From Alkalimonas sp. (GTDB lineage: Bacteria; Pseudomonadota; Gammaproteobacteria; Enterobacterales; Alteromonadaceae), in assembly GCF_020831925.1 (NCBI RefSeq), contig NZ_JAFIFQ010000007.1:1-64000 (forward strand): a stretch of DNA of 64,000 bases, written 5' to 3'. The position numbers and the translations under genes were made by a program. Of the stretch, positions 27,040-36,396 are shown one piece after another. The notes under the pieces were generated by a model that worked only from the letters and a program-made list of their open reading frames with translations, was not told the origin of the DNA and made no database searches. Each line of letters begins with the position of its first letter. The first letter of the stretch is position 1.

Positions 27040-29256
27040 GTGAGGTCGTGGTTGCAGCCTATAACCCGTTTATTTCAGTTGCTGGATGCTCGTCTGCTAT
27101 TGACACTACTGGTCTTTTTTTTGTTTGTGATCAGCTTTTTGCTCTATGTGAATGCTGGACGCGGAATTGAGCGTGCCCACAATCAACGCCTGCAATCCTT
27201 TCTGTTAGCGGATGAATTACGCCAGTCTTCAGATGACTTAACCAGGATGGTTCGCACCTATGCAGTGACAGGTGATGAGCGCTTTCGACGGTATTTTGAT
27301 GAAATTTTGGCGATTCGAAATGGTGATTTACCTCGCCCGGTTGATTATCATCATATTTATTGGGACCTGGTCGATGAATCCGATAACCGGCCTCGCCCTG
27401 CTGGCAAAAGTGTGGCTTTGTTGGAGTTGATGCGACAGGCTGGTTTTACAGAGCATGAACTTTCCCAGCTGGTATCTGCCAAGGAAGCTTCTGATGCGCT
27501 GGTGAATCTCGAACAAAAGGCAATGAGCCTGGTGGAAACGGGGGATGATACGCTGCGTGAAGAGGCACTCTCGATGCTGCATGGGTCTGCTTACCATGAA
27601 GCCAAAGCAGGTATTATGCAACCTATTGATCAATTGTACAGCCAGATGAGACAACGCACAGATGCTGCGGTTGCAAAGTCTGAACGTCAGGCTAGATTAC
27701 TGCTGATGCTATTTCTTGTACTTGGTGTGATGCTATTGTGGCTGCTATGGCGCTTCAAGAAACGTGAAGCTGCGGTGTTAGGAGCGTCCGTTGGTGAGCT
27801 TTATCGACGCATTGAGCAACTGGGACAGGGTAACTTTACAGAGCCGGCGCCTATGACGGATCAACAGGTCAATACGGTGTCAGGTTGGTTGAGTCAAACA
27901 CAACATCGACTTGCCCAGCTTGAGCAAAATAGGCGACAAGCGCAAAAGCGGTTGCAGCAGTTGGCTCACTACGATCCTTTAACCGGGCTGCCGAACCGTT
28001 TTTTATTCGCAGAAAAATTACAACAAGCTATGCAGCATGCGTTGGATAAGAAGCATCTAATAGCTTTGGCTTTTATTGATTTAGATGGTTTTAAAGCAGT
28101 AAATGATCAATTTGGCCATCCCTATGGTGATCAGGTTTTGTTGGCACTAAGCCGTCGCTTACAGTATCGTCTTTCTGAGTCCAACTGTGTTGCAAGGATC
28201 AGCGGTGATGAGTTTGTCTTACTGCTGCCAGATTTGAATCAGTTGCAGGATTGTGATGCTGTGTTACAGGATGTGCTGTCCGCATTGGCATATCCTGTCC
28301 AGGTAAACAGCATCGCTACCCAATTATCGGCAAGTATCGGTGTTAGTTTTTACCCTCAGGAGCCGTCTGTAGAGCCGGAGCAATTAATCAGGCAAGCGGA
28401 TCAAGCCATGTACCTGGCAAAGCAGTCCGGAAAAAATCGTATTCACTATTTTGATATTGCAGCTGATCAGCACATGAGAACCATGCACCAACGCCTTAAG
28501 GCGATTGATGATGGCTTGCAACACAATCAATTTGTTTTGTTTTATCAACCTAAAGTTGACTTTGTGACTGGTCAATGCATTGGTGTGGAAGCACTGATTC
28601 GCTGGCAACACCCCGATCAAGGTTTGCTCCCTCCGTCAGATTTTCTTCCGCTTATAGAGCAGCACACTCTTGGGATTAAGTTAGGGCAATGGGTACTGCA
28701 TCAAGCCTTTTTTCAGCTGTCTGATTGGCAGGCGCAGGGAGTTGAATTGCCGATTTCGGTCAATATAGCAGCCAATCATTTGCAGGCAGCTGACTTTGTT
28801 GATCAACTTGAAACACTGGCCATGAACTATCCGGATATATCATTTACTCTGCTAGAGCTTGAAATTGTAGAAACCAGTGCCCTGCAGGACTTTGAACATG
28901 CATCACAAACCATGATAGCGTGCTCTAAGCTTGGCGTTTCTTTCTCGTTGGATGATTTTGGTACGGGTTACTCGTCGTTAAGCTATCTAAAACGACTGCC
29001 TATCAGCACACTCAAGCTGGATCAAAGTTTTGTACGGGATATTCTGACCGATTCAGAAGATCTTGCCATTTTGCAAGGCGTTGGGTTACTTGCTGCCAGC
29101 TTTCAGCTAAAAACCATTGCTGAAGGGGTAGAAAGTAGCGCCCATATTGAGAAGTTGCTGGAAATTGGCTACCGGTATGGCCAAGGTTATGGTATTGCCA
29201 GGCCCATGCCAATAGAGCGTTTAACGGAGTGGTTGGCTAACAATCAGCAAACCTGA
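27040..29256 (+). CDS. Membrane GGDEF-EAL cyclic-di-GMP enzyme
   Basis: The 738-residue protein has two helices (about 17-37 and 221-240) bracketing a periplasmic sensor region of about 180 residues of unknown ligand. A coiled linker leads to a GGDEF domain (about 300-465) and an EAL domain (about 480-735). The cyclase signature is SGDEF, with the metal site FIDLDGFK intact; the inhibitory RxxD site is replaced by SESN. The EAL side looks complete: EALIRW, SVNIAANH, LEIVET, DDFGTGYSS, KLDQSFV and AEGVES, so phosphodiesterase activity is likely. The GTG start at 27040 is the longest; a later TTG is possible. It is a single gene after the htpX terminator. Confidence 0.88.
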   Translation: MRSWLQPITRLFQLLDARLLLTLLVFFLFVISFLLYVNAGRGIERAHNQRLQSFLLADELRQSSDDLTRMVRTYAVTGDERFRRYFDEILAIRNGDLPRPVDYHHIYWDLVDESDNRPRPAGKSVALLELMRQAGFTEHELSQLVSAKEASDALVNLEQKAMSLVETGDDTLREEALSMLHGSAYHEAKAGIMQPIDQLYSQMRQRTDAAVAKSERQARLLLMLFLVLGVMLLWLLWRFKKREAAVLGASVGELYRRIEQLGQGNFTEPAPMTDQQVNTVSGWLSQTQHRLAQLEQNRRQAQKRLQQLAHYDPLTGLPNRFLFAEKLQQAMQHALDKKHLIALAFIDLDGFKAVNDQFGHPYGDQVLLALSRRLQYRLSESNCVARISGDEFVLLLPDLNQLQDCDAVLQDVLSALAYPVQVNSIATQLSASIGVSFYPQEPSVEPEQLIRQADQAMYLAKQSGKNRIHYFDIAADQHMRTMHQRLKAIDDGLQHNQFVLFYQPKVDFVTGQCIGVEALIRWQHPDQGLLPPSDFLPLIEQHTLGIKLGQWVLHQAFFQLSDWQAQGVELPISVNIAANHLQAADFVDQLETLAMNYPDISFTLLELEIVETSALQDFEHASQTMIACSKLGVSFSLDDFGTGYSSLSYLKRLPISTLKLDQSFVRDILTDSEDLAILQGVGLLAASFQLKTIAEGVESSAHIEKLLEIGYRYGQGYGIARPMPIERLTEWLANNQQT

Positions 29257-29467
29257 CATTGGCCAAAAACATCCAACGCAACACATCATGGTTGTTATCT
29301 TACAGTATTCGAATTGCTCCGTTATCCACTGTTTTTCAAAAAGGTGTCATATTATGTCATGGTCCACTGCAAACATCTTTTTTGAAGCTTGCAGCGACAT
29401 TATCCGATGGAGCAGCTAAGCATCTTTTCGTGCTAAAGTGATGTTAAACTTCTTTTGTGAGTGCGCC

Positions 29468-30799
29468 ATGACTCCGACAAAGCTGGCTCCAAAACGTGAA
29501 ATCTTCGGCTGGGCGATGTTTGATTTCGCCAATCAGGCCTATACCTTACTGATTATCACCGTGATCTACGGTGATCTTTTTACCCGCATTGTGGTTGGGG
29601 ACAGTCCTGACTACCGCACCGGCAATTTGCTGTGGAGCCTGTCGTTGGCTATCAGTTATTTGCTAGTGGTGGTGGTGAATCCGGTCTGTGGCGCTGTGAT
29701 GGATTTTTCTGCCAGCCGCAAACGCTTTTTATTCGCCAGTTACCTGCTCACCGTCGGTGCGACGGCGCTGCTCTATCTGGTCGAGCCCGGCTGGATCGTG
29801 CCGGCCATGTTGCTGATTATTGTCTCAAATTTTGCCTATGCCATTGGCGAGGGCTTTATTGCCAGCTTTTTAACCGATCTGGGGCCGCGCAAGGCGCTCG
29901 GCTGGATCTCTGGCCTTGGCTGGAGCCTGGGTTATGTCGGTGGCCTAATAGCAACGGCCTTTACCCTGTACTTTCTGGGCGAAGTTTCGCTGGAGAACTA
30001 CGACACCATCCGCTATGTCGGGCCTTTTGCTGCTGTGTTTTTCTTACTGGCGGCCATTCCTACCTTTGTGTTTTTGCGCGAGCGGGGCACGAAGCGCACT
30101 TTGCCGTCAGGCCAAACGCTGCTCAGAGCCGGCCTGGCACGCCTTAAGCAAACCTGGCAGCATCTGCCGCAATTTCGCGATCTGCGTACCTTACTGATTT
30201 CGGTGTTCTTTGCCATGGCCGGCATTTACATCATCATTGCGTTTTCCTTTATCTACGGTGCTCAGGTGATTGGCTGGGATGAGCAAGTAAGGGTGTTGAT
30301 GTTTGTTACCGTACAGATCACCGCTGCCCTTGGTGCAGTAGGCTTTGGCTTTTTGCAAAGTGCGATTGGCGCCCGCACCACCTACATTCTCACCTTGTTG
30401 TTGTGGCTACTGGCAATTTTGGCGATTTGGCAAACCCCCTGGCTTACCGTGGTCAGCCACCATCTGCTGAACGTCGATTGGCAGGCGCAGTATGTGTTTT
30501 TATTTGCCGGTGTGTTGGCCGGGGCCAGTTTAGGGGCGTCGCAATCGGCGGCCCGGGCTTTGGTCGGGGTGCTGACACCGAATGTGAAATCGGCAGAGTT
30601 TTTTGGCTTCTGGAGCATGACGACCAAGCTGGCCGCTGTCTTTGGCATGGTCGGACTTGGCTTGATGCAGTGGGCCTTTGGTCTGGCGGATGCCATTATC
30701 TTTTGTTTGCTGTTGTTTGCATTGGCGATAGTGGCGGTACTGCCGCTCAATGAAAGTCGGGGCAGTGCGGTGGCCGAAGCCTGGCAGGATAAAGAGTAG
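29468..30799 (+). CDS. UMF1-type major facilitator (Atg22-like) transporter
   Basis: The product, about 443 residues, is a polytopic membrane protein with roughly 12 hydrophobic segments. WAMFDFANQAYTLLIITVIYG at the N-terminus and AYAIGEGFIASFLTDLG in the first half are hallmarks of the UMF1 branch of MFS carriers related to yeast Atg22, a vacuolar amino acid exporter. The bacterial substrate is unknown. The ATG at 29468 places MTPTKLAP before the conserved region; a start at 29438 adds ten residues. About 210 bases upstream hold no recognised gene. It converges on the M17 aminopeptidase gene. Confidence 0.83.
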   Translation: MTPTKLAPKREIFGWAMFDFANQAYTLLIITVIYGDLFTRIVVGDSPDYRTGNLLWSLSLAISYLLVVVVNPVCGAVMDFSASRKRFLFASYLLTVGATALLYLVEPGWIVPAMLLIIVSNFAYAIGEGFIASFLTDLGPRKALGWISGLGWSLGYVGGLIATAFTLYFLGEVSLENYDTIRYVGPFAAVFFLLAAIPTFVFLRERGTKRTLPSGQTLLRAGLARLKQTWQHLPQFRDLRTLLISVFFAMAGIYIIIAFSFIYGAQVIGWDEQVRVLMFVTVQITAALGAVGFGFLQSAIGARTTYILTLLLWLLAILAIWQTPWLTVVSHHLLNVDWQAQYVFLFAGVLAGASLGASQSAARALVGVLTPNVKSAEFFGFWSMTTKLAAVFGMVGLGLMQWAFGLADAIIFCLLLFALAIVAVLPLNESRGSAVAEAWQDKE

Positions 30800-30805
30800 G
30801 GAAGT

Positions 30806-30833
30806 TGCTGACGGTTCACGAAAACCGTCAGCA
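30806..30833. terminator. Hairpin between convergent UMF1 and M17 genes
   Basis: TGCTGACGGTT (30806-30816) pairs perfectly with AACCGTCAGCA (30823-30833) around a 6-base loop, between the two stop codons. It lacks a U-run on either strand but is well placed as a shared terminator. Confidence 0.55.
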
Positions 30834-30842
30834 GGGGTTAGC

Positions 30843-32414
30843 TTACTGGCTATGCTGCTGATAAAGCTTTACCCACTCGGTTAGCAGGCGCACACCATGG
30901 CCAGTACTGCCTTCCGGGTGAATACCACTGGCGCTGGCAGTGAAGGCTTCGCCGGCCATATCAATATGCACCCAGGGCGTATCACCGGCAAAGTGCTGCA
31001 GGAAAATAGCCCCGGCCTGAGCACCTGGTGAGCCGGTATTGATGCGATCGGCTATGCGACTACGTACTATGTTGTCGTAACCATCGAGTGGCATCGGCCA
31101 TACCCGCTCTTCTACCAGCTCGCCAGCCTGGCGCAGCGTTTGTTCTATGGCACTGTGCTGGGTAAAAATAGCGGAATAAGCGTTGCCAAGGGCTCCGACT
31201 TTGGCACCTGTCAGGGTAGCGATATCGGCAATCACCCTTGCGTTTAAGTGCTCGCGGGCGTACCAGATGCCATCGGCCAGGATCAAGCGACCTTCGGCAT
31301 CAGTGTTGCCTACCTCAATGGTGGTGCCATCACCGGCGGTGACCACATCGCCTGGCAAATAGGCATCGCCAGAGATCATGTTGATGGAAAGCGGCACCAC
31401 GCCAACCACATGCGCTGGTGCTTTTTGGCCAGCCAGGGATTTTATGGCACCTACCACAGCTGCACCACCGGCTTTGTCGGTGTGCATCCGCAAAATGGAG
31501 GCTGCCTGAGTTTTCAGATTGTAACCACCGGTATCAAAGCTGTTACCTTTACCCACTAAAGCGATAGGTGCTTCGTCGTCATTGCCGCGCCAGCGTGCCA
31601 CCAGCAGGTGTGCTTTCATATGGCTGCCCTGACTAACGCCATACAAAGCGCCCATACCAAGGGCTTTGACTTGCTCTGGGCCCAAAATAGTCACTTCCAC
31701 CCCGAGCGGCTCCAGCACTTGCTGGGCATAGCGGGCAAAAGCTTCCGGGTAACCATCGCTGCCGGGCAGGTTGGTTAGCTCTCTGGCTGTAAAAACGCCC
31801 TGTGCCAGAGCCTGTTTTTGTTCGAATTTAGCGCGGGCATCGGTTGCAAGTGCCACTTGCCAGCTGTAGCGTTGGGCCGGACGGGCATCAGGCTTGCTTT
31901 TGTAACGATCAAAGCGGTAGTTACGCAGCTCAACACCATGAGCAATAGCCGCAGTAATGCGGTGATTATCACCGGCATTGGCAATCAGTTGACTGTGTAC
32001 ATGCACAGTTTCTGCTTTGGTGCCATTGACCCAGCTGCTTAAGCTGGCGCCCATTTCTTCGGCTTTGGCACGGCTAAGCTCAGCAGGGTTGCCAACGCCC
32101 AATAGCAGTAAACGTCCATAATTCAGGCCGACAGGGGCCACTATCTCCAGCTGTGATCCGGCTTTGCCTTCAAAGGCAGCCACACTGATGGCACGATTGA
32201 TATGATTGCGGCTGGCACGATCCCAGCCAGCTAAACGCAGCTCACCGGCATTTTCTGGGACTAACACCACCAGTAAGTCGGCTTGTTGTATCGACTCGGT
32301 GACATTAAATTGGGTATGGATGTAAGGGGCTGGCGTAGCCGCCGAAACGGCAGGGCTAAGTAAGGTGCTGCCAGTTAAAACAGCGCCAATACTGAGCGCA
32401 AGCAGAGTTTTCAT
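30843..32414 (-). CDS. Exported M17 leucyl aminopeptidase family protein
   Basis: The 523-residue product has a signal peptide (MKTLLALSIGAVLTGSTLL, probable cleavage after AVSAA), an N-terminal macrodomain-like region (about 30-190), and an M17 catalytic domain. The signature NTDAEGRLILADG (about residue 370) carries the metal ligands, and GKGNSFDTGGYNLK contains the first metal-binding segment, with Asn where cytosolic PepA has a Gly/Ile-rich loop. Unlike PepA this enzyme is predicted to be periplasmic, so it probably trims exported or imported peptides, not DNA-related targets. The ATG has a weak AAGGGA RBS. The gdpD-like gene lies 50 bases upstream on the same strand. Confidence 0.86.
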   Translation of the reverse strand: MKTLLALSIGAVLTGSTLLSPAVSAATPAPYIHTQFNVTESIQQADLLVVLVPENAGELRLAGWDRASRNHINRAISVAAFEGKAGSQLEIVAPVGLNYGRLLLLGVGNPAELSRAKAEEMGASLSSWVNGTKAETVHVHSQLIANAGDNHRITAAIAHGVELRNYRFDRYKSKPDARPAQRYSWQVALATDARAKFEQKQALAQGVFTARELTNLPGSDGYPEAFARYAQQVLEPLGVEVTILGPEQVKALGMGALYGVSQGSHMKAHLLVARWRGNDDEAPIALVGKGNSFDTGGYNLKTQAASILRMHTDKAGGAAVVGAIKSLAGQKAPAHVVGVVPLSINMISGDAYLPGDVVTAGDGTTIEVGNTDAEGRLILADGIWYAREHLNARVIADIATLTGAKVGALGNAYSAIFTQHSAIEQTLRQAGELVEERVWPMPLDGYDNIVRSRIADRINTGSPGAQAGAIFLQHFAGDTPWVHIDMAGEAFTASASGIHPEGSTGHGVRLLTEWVKLYQQHSQ

Positions 32415-32464
32415 AAGGGACCTCGTTGTTGTTGTAAAGCTATGTTATTGTTTTCTGAAACCTA

Positions 32465-33265
32465 TTATCGGGACTTTTCAGGGCATTGCAAGCGCAGTGG
32501 CTGATCGCTGAAAATCCAGTCTACGCCTCGGTTGACCTCGCGGTTCAGAATATCTGGGTGATTCACCTGGCCGGTACCGGTTTGTTTACCAGCCGCTTTT
32601 AACTGTTGCAGAATAGTGGGCGAGAGCAAGGCAAAAGAACCGGCCACAGCGCCGTGTCCAAGAGTCAGGTTTTGCTGCACGATGTGCTGGGTGTTGGTCA
32701 GAGCAACGTCAACCAGCGCACTGGGTGGTAAAAACCGAAAGCCTTCAAGATGATCCGGCTCGAGGCTTAGTAAATGAAAATGCTTGTCTGGCTCCAGATC
32801 ATGCAGCAGGGTTTTGAGCTGGTTGGGTAGCTGCGGCCGTTGTCGCCATGACTCTTTAATCTCTATCATCAGATGCAACTGCTTGCCATAGCGCTCAATC
32901 ACTTCTTGCAAATGGGGAATGGCGGGCAGCGCCCGGCGTAAATCGGCAAAGCAGGTCTCGGCAATCACCAGATCTGGCCGGTTGAATAAACGACCACAGG
33001 CCGGGTCATGGTGCACCACCGGCTCGCCATCCAGGGTTAAGTGGATATCGAGCTCAATGCCCCAGATCCCGTGCACCAGGCAACGCTCAAAAGCTGGCAT
33101 CGTGTTTTCGAAGATGCTGGTGCCATCCTGTTGGTTGGATCTGTGGTAGGCTCCCCGATGGGCAACCAACTTAACCCCGCTGGGGTCCACATCAGGCTGA
33201 CAGCCGGAGCTAAAGCGCCACAATTGGTTGGCCAGGCTGTTAAGGTAATCTGTCCAATTGACCAC
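32465..33265 (-). CDS. Glycerophosphodiester phosphodiesterase family protein
   Basis: The 266-residue protein is a GDPD-family TIM barrel. The catalytic first motif is VAHRG, the Glu/Asp metal pair is in ENT and GIELDIHLT, and the second catalytic His lies in VVHHDPACGR. These proteins split glycerophosphodiesters into glycerol-3-phosphate and an alcohol. There is no signal peptide, so it is cytosolic like UgpQ. The start is a GTG at 33265 with AGGA 8 bases upstream. It is divergent from the PQQ dehydrogenase gene and 50 bases ahead of the M17 gene. Confidence 0.85.
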   Translation of the reverse strand: MVNWTDYLNSLANQLWRFSSGCQPDVDPSGVKLVAHRGAYHRSNQQDGTSIFENTMPAFERCLVHGIWGIELDIHLTLDGEPVVHHDPACGRLFNRPDLVIAETCFADLRRALPAIPHLQEVIERYGKQLHLMIEIKESWRQRPQLPNQLKTLLHDLEPDKHFHLLSLEPDHLEGFRFLPPSALVDVALTNTQHIVQQNLTLGHGAVAGSFALLSPTILQQLKAAGKQTGTGQVNHPDILNREVNRGVDWIFSDQPLRLQCPEKSR

Positions 33266-33378
33266 GTTGAGAATCCTATCTTGAACCAGGCTATTGGTTT
33301 TACAGTAAAATCATAGCAGTTACAGGATCACTGCACTACTATTAAGGCTCTCAGATGGTAAGGATAGGGAGGAAATCC

Positions 33379-35004
33379 ATGTTGGCTGTCTCTTCTTGGC
33401 GCAAACTTCTGCTGCATTTCATTTGGACTTGCTTGCTGGCCGTGCTGCTTAGCACCCTGGCGCAAACTCAGTTTAACTTATTGGCCCTGCAGCAACTTGG
33501 TGTTGCTATTCCATTCAGTGAGCGATTGACAACCAGCCTGCATGATTTGCGTCATTTTGCGCCTGTCTACGCGGCTATTTTTAGCTGCAGCTATCTGGTA
33601 TCACAGGGTATAGCGCTCTGGCTAACAAGGTGGGTAGCTGCACGCTGGCAGTTGGCTTTATTTGCTCTGGCTGCAGCTGGCGGTTTGTTGTGTACCTTGT
33701 TATTGGTGAATGCGCTTGCACCGATGCCGACTTTGATCGCAGCCAGCCGCACTCTAATGGGCTTATTTAGCTTGTTGCTAATGGCTGCCTTGGCTGGTGC
33801 TCTGTTTGCCAGAGCCTTGCAACAATCGTCAGCAGCCGGATCAAGCAGGGCAGTTGATGTCAGTGCGCTGGCAGCACTGCTGCTCCCTGTAGTGCTGCTC
33901 AATGGGCTAGCCACACCAGCTGCAAGCGCTGCAGAGAGCAATTATCGGATTGAAACTTTGGTCAAGGAGCTGGAACATCCTTGGTCTTTGGCCTTTTTAT
34001 CCGGTGGCACCATGCTCGTGACGGAGCGGCCTGGTCGGTTGCGGTTGATCCATGCAGATGGCAGATTGGAGCCAGAACCCATTGCCGGGCTTCCAGCAGT
34101 GTTTGCTTCCGGCCAGGCGGGGCTGTTTGATGTGGTACCAGCCCCTGATTTTGCCCAAAGCCAACAGATATTTCTTAGTTATTCTTGTGGCCGCATGCGA
34201 GCTAATCATACTTGCCTGGCCAGTGCCCGCCTGGATTTAAGCCGGTTGGAATTAACTGAGCTGACTGAGATTTTCCGGACCTATCCGGCCAAAACCGGCA
34301 ATGCTCATTACGGTGGACGCTTAGCATTTCTGGCCGATGGTAGCTTGGCCCTTAGCCTTGGGGATGGTTTTGATTACCGTGAAGAAGCGCAGCGGTTAAG
34401 CAGTCATCTGGGCAGCATCGTGCGGCTCTGGCCGGATGGCTCAGTACCTGAAGATAATCCTTTTGTGGGTCAGGCAGGTGCTTTAGCAGAAATCTACAGT
34501 TATGGTCATCGCAATGTGCAAGGGCTGGTGTATGATAGCGCTAATCAGCAGCTGTTTAGTCACGAGCACGGCCCCAAAGGCGGCGATGAACTCAATCGTA
34601 TTCAGCCGGGCGTGAATTATGGCTGGCCTGTGGTGACCCAGGGCATTGATTACACCGGTGCTCGTATCACCCCTTTTACCGCCTATCAGGGCATGCAGCT
34701 ACCGTTGCTCGACTGGACCCCTTCGATAGCTCCTTCTGGACTCACCCTGTACCAGGGCGACTTATTTGTCGGCTGGCAGGGCGATCTACTGGTGGGTGCT
34801 TTGGCTGGGCGTCAGCTGCAGCGGGTTCGTTTGACAGAGCAAGGAGCAGAGATTGTTGAAGTACTGTTGGCTGAGCTGGCCGAGCGGATACGTGATGTCC
34901 GCACCGGGCCAGACGGCGCCTTGTATGTATTAACCGATGATGCGTGTGGGCGTTTGCTTAGAATTACCCCAGCGCAGGATGGAGCAGGAGCAAAAGTGCA
35001 TTGA
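33379..35004 (+). CDS. Membrane-anchored PQQ-dependent sugar dehydrogenase (GSDH type)
   Basis: The 541-residue product joins an N-terminal membrane region of about 180 residues to a GSDH six-bladed propeller. Hydrophobic segments, in the numbering from 33379, are near 10-28, 62-82, 90-113, 123-147 and 160-180; the last ends in ASAAES, a signal-peptidase-like site. The propeller shows LEHPWSLAFLSGGTMLVTER, GQAGLFDVVPAPDF, NAHYGGRLAF, GHRNVQGLVYD and EHGPKGGDELN, as in YliI-type aldose dehydrogenases that bind PQQ and Ca. An odd helix count puts the propeller in the periplasm. GGGAGG stands 6 bases before the ATG at 33379, favoured over 33355. Its stop overlaps the next gene. Confidence 0.85.
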   Translation: MLAVSSWRKLLLHFIWTCLLAVLLSTLAQTQFNLLALQQLGVAIPFSERLTTSLHDLRHFAPVYAAIFSCSYLVSQGIALWLTRWVAARWQLALFALAAAGGLLCTLLLVNALAPMPTLIAASRTLMGLFSLLLMAALAGALFARALQQSSAAGSSRAVDVSALAALLLPVVLLNGLATPAASAAESNYRIETLVKELEHPWSLAFLSGGTMLVTERPGRLRLIHADGRLEPEPIAGLPAVFASGQAGLFDVVPAPDFAQSQQIFLSYSCGRMRANHTCLASARLDLSRLELTELTEIFRTYPAKTGNAHYGGRLAFLADGSLALSLGDGFDYREEAQRLSSHLGSIVRLWPDGSVPEDNPFVGQAGALAEIYSYGHRNVQGLVYDSANQQLFSHEHGPKGGDELNRIQPGVNYGWPVVTQGIDYTGARITPFTAYQGMQLPLLDWTPSIAPSGLTLYQGDLFVGWQGDLLVGALAGRQLQRVRLTEQGAEIVEVLLAELAERIRDVRTGPDGALYVLTDDACGRLLRITPAQDGAGAKVH

Positions 35005-35462
35005 AGCCAATAAGGAATGAAGTCAGCCCCATTGGCTGGCGGGAATGGGTGGCACTGCCTGAGCTGCAGATCCCACACATTAAGTGCAAAGTAGATACGG
35101 GTGCACGCAGCTCAGCTTTGCACGCATTTTCTGTGGAGCCATTTCAAAAAGAAGGCGAGGAGTGGGTCCGTTTTGGCATGCACCCGCTGCAACACGATAA
35201 CGAGCAAGTGATTTGGTGTGAAGCCAAAGTGCATGATAAACGCGAAGTGACCGACTCGGGCGGGCATACCACTGAGCGTTATTTTATCAAAACCGAAGTA
35301 ATGGTTGGCCACGAGTGCTTCGCCATTGAGGTGTCACTGACCAGCCGTGACACCATGCTCTTTCGGATGTTGCTGGGCCGCGAGGCCTTACGCCATCGTT
35401 TTGTGGTCGTGCCGGAAGCTTCTTATTTGCAGCCGTTGCGTGCTGACGAGGCCAACCAATGA
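35001..35462 (+). CDS. RimB-like putative protease (PF05618 family) of the RimK module
   Basis: This 153-residue protein belongs to the family annotated as putative ATP-dependent zinc proteases that travels with rimK. No HExxH motif is present. Instead KVDTGARSSALHA (Asp near residue 32) and MLLGREAL (near residue 121) match the DTGA and hydrophobic-Gly motifs of retropepsin-like aspartic proteases. The start is a TTG at 35001 overlapping the preceding TGA (TTGA), with GGAG about 10 bases upstream; no in-frame ATG exists near. rimK follows after 28 bases. RimB-type proteins are reported to act with RimK on ribosomal protein S6 in Pseudomonas; that role here is inference. Confidence 0.8.
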   Translation: MKPIRNEVSPIGWREWVALPELQIPHIKCKVDTGARSSALHAFSVEPFQKEGEEWVRFGMHPLQHDNEQVIWCEAKVHDKREVTDSGGHTTERYFIKTEVMVGHECFAIEVSLTSRDTMLFRMLLGREALRHRFVVVPEASYLQPLRADEANQ

Positions 35463-35490
35463 GCTGTTATCAAATTAAGGTTATGTCTGT

Positions 35491-36396
35491 ATGAAAATCG
35501 CCATTTTGTCCCGCAACCCAAAACTTTACTCCACCAAACGGTTGGTCGAAGCTGCGCAGCAACGCGGCCATGAAGTGCGGGTGATTGATGCGCTGCGTTG
35601 TTATATGAACATTACCTCGCACAATCCGGAAATTCATTACAAAGGGGAAGTTCTGACAGGCTTTGATGCGGTGATCCCGCGTATTGGTGCCTCCATTACC
35701 TTTTATGGCACGGCCGTGCTGCGTCAGTTCGAGATGATGAATGTCTATCCGCTGAATGAGTCGGTCGCTATCAGCCGTTCGCGCGATAAACTGCGCAGCC
35801 TGCAGCTGTTATCACGACGTGGCATCGGTTTGCCGGTGACCAGCTTTGCCCACTCACCAGATGATATTGAAGATCTGCTCAGTATTGTCGGTGGCGCGCC
35901 TGCAGTCATCAAATTGCTGGAAGGTACCCAGGGCATCGGTGTGGTGTTGGCGGAAACAAACCAGGCAGCGGAAAGTGTTATTCAAGCCTTTATGGGCTTA
36001 AAGCAGCACATTTTGGTGCAGGAATTTATTAAAGAAGCCAAAGGATCCGACATTCGAGCCTTTGTGATTGGGGGCAAGGTGGTGGCCGCGATGAAACGCC
36101 AGGCCAAAGAAGGCGAGTTTCGCTCCAATTTGCACCGCGGTGGTACCGCCCAGTTGTGCCGGATCACACCGGAAGAGCGCGCTACAGCTATCCGGGCAGC
36201 CAAAGTGATGGGCTTGAATGTCTGTGGTGTGGACTTGCTGCGCTCCAATCATGGCCCTGTGGTGATGGAGGTGAACTCGTCACCGGGACTGGAAGGGATT
36301 GAAGGCGCCTCTGGCAAAGACATCGCCGGTGCCATTATTGAGTTTATTGAAAAGAATGCCAAACCGAACCGAACCAAAACCAAGGGGCGTGGTTGA
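35491..36396 (+). CDS. rimK: RimK ATP-grasp ligase (ribosomal protein S6 glutamylation)
   Basis: RimK adds glutamate residues to the C-terminus of ribosomal protein S6 using ATP. The 301-residue protein (E. coli 300) begins [22 protein letters not shown], has the central ATP-grasp region ([42 protein letters not shown]) and the metal-binding end [13 protein letters not shown]. It is followed immediately (0 bases) by the AstE/AspA-like gene, and both probably belong to an operon starting at the PQQ dehydrogenase gene. Confidence 0.94.
   Translation: MKIAILSRNPKLYSTKRLVEAAQQRGHEVRVIDALRCYMNITSHNPEIHYKGEVLTGFDAVIPRIGASITFYGTAVLRQFEMMNVYPLNESVAISRSRDKLRSLQLLSRRGIGLPVTSFAHSPDDIEDLLSIVGGAPAVIKLLEGTQGIGVVLAETNQAAESVIQAFMGLKQHILVQEFIKEAKGSDIRAFVIGGKVVAAMKRQAKEGEFRSNLHRGGTAQLCRITPEERATAIRAAKVMGLNVCGVDLLRSNHGPVVMEVNSSPGLEGIEGASGKDIAGAIIEFIEKNAKPNRTKTKGRG

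Noticed and set aside
29257-29467. Small gene of 60 codons between the GGDEF-EAL and UMF1 genes
   Set aside because: No RBS, no recognised motif and a composition like random sequence.
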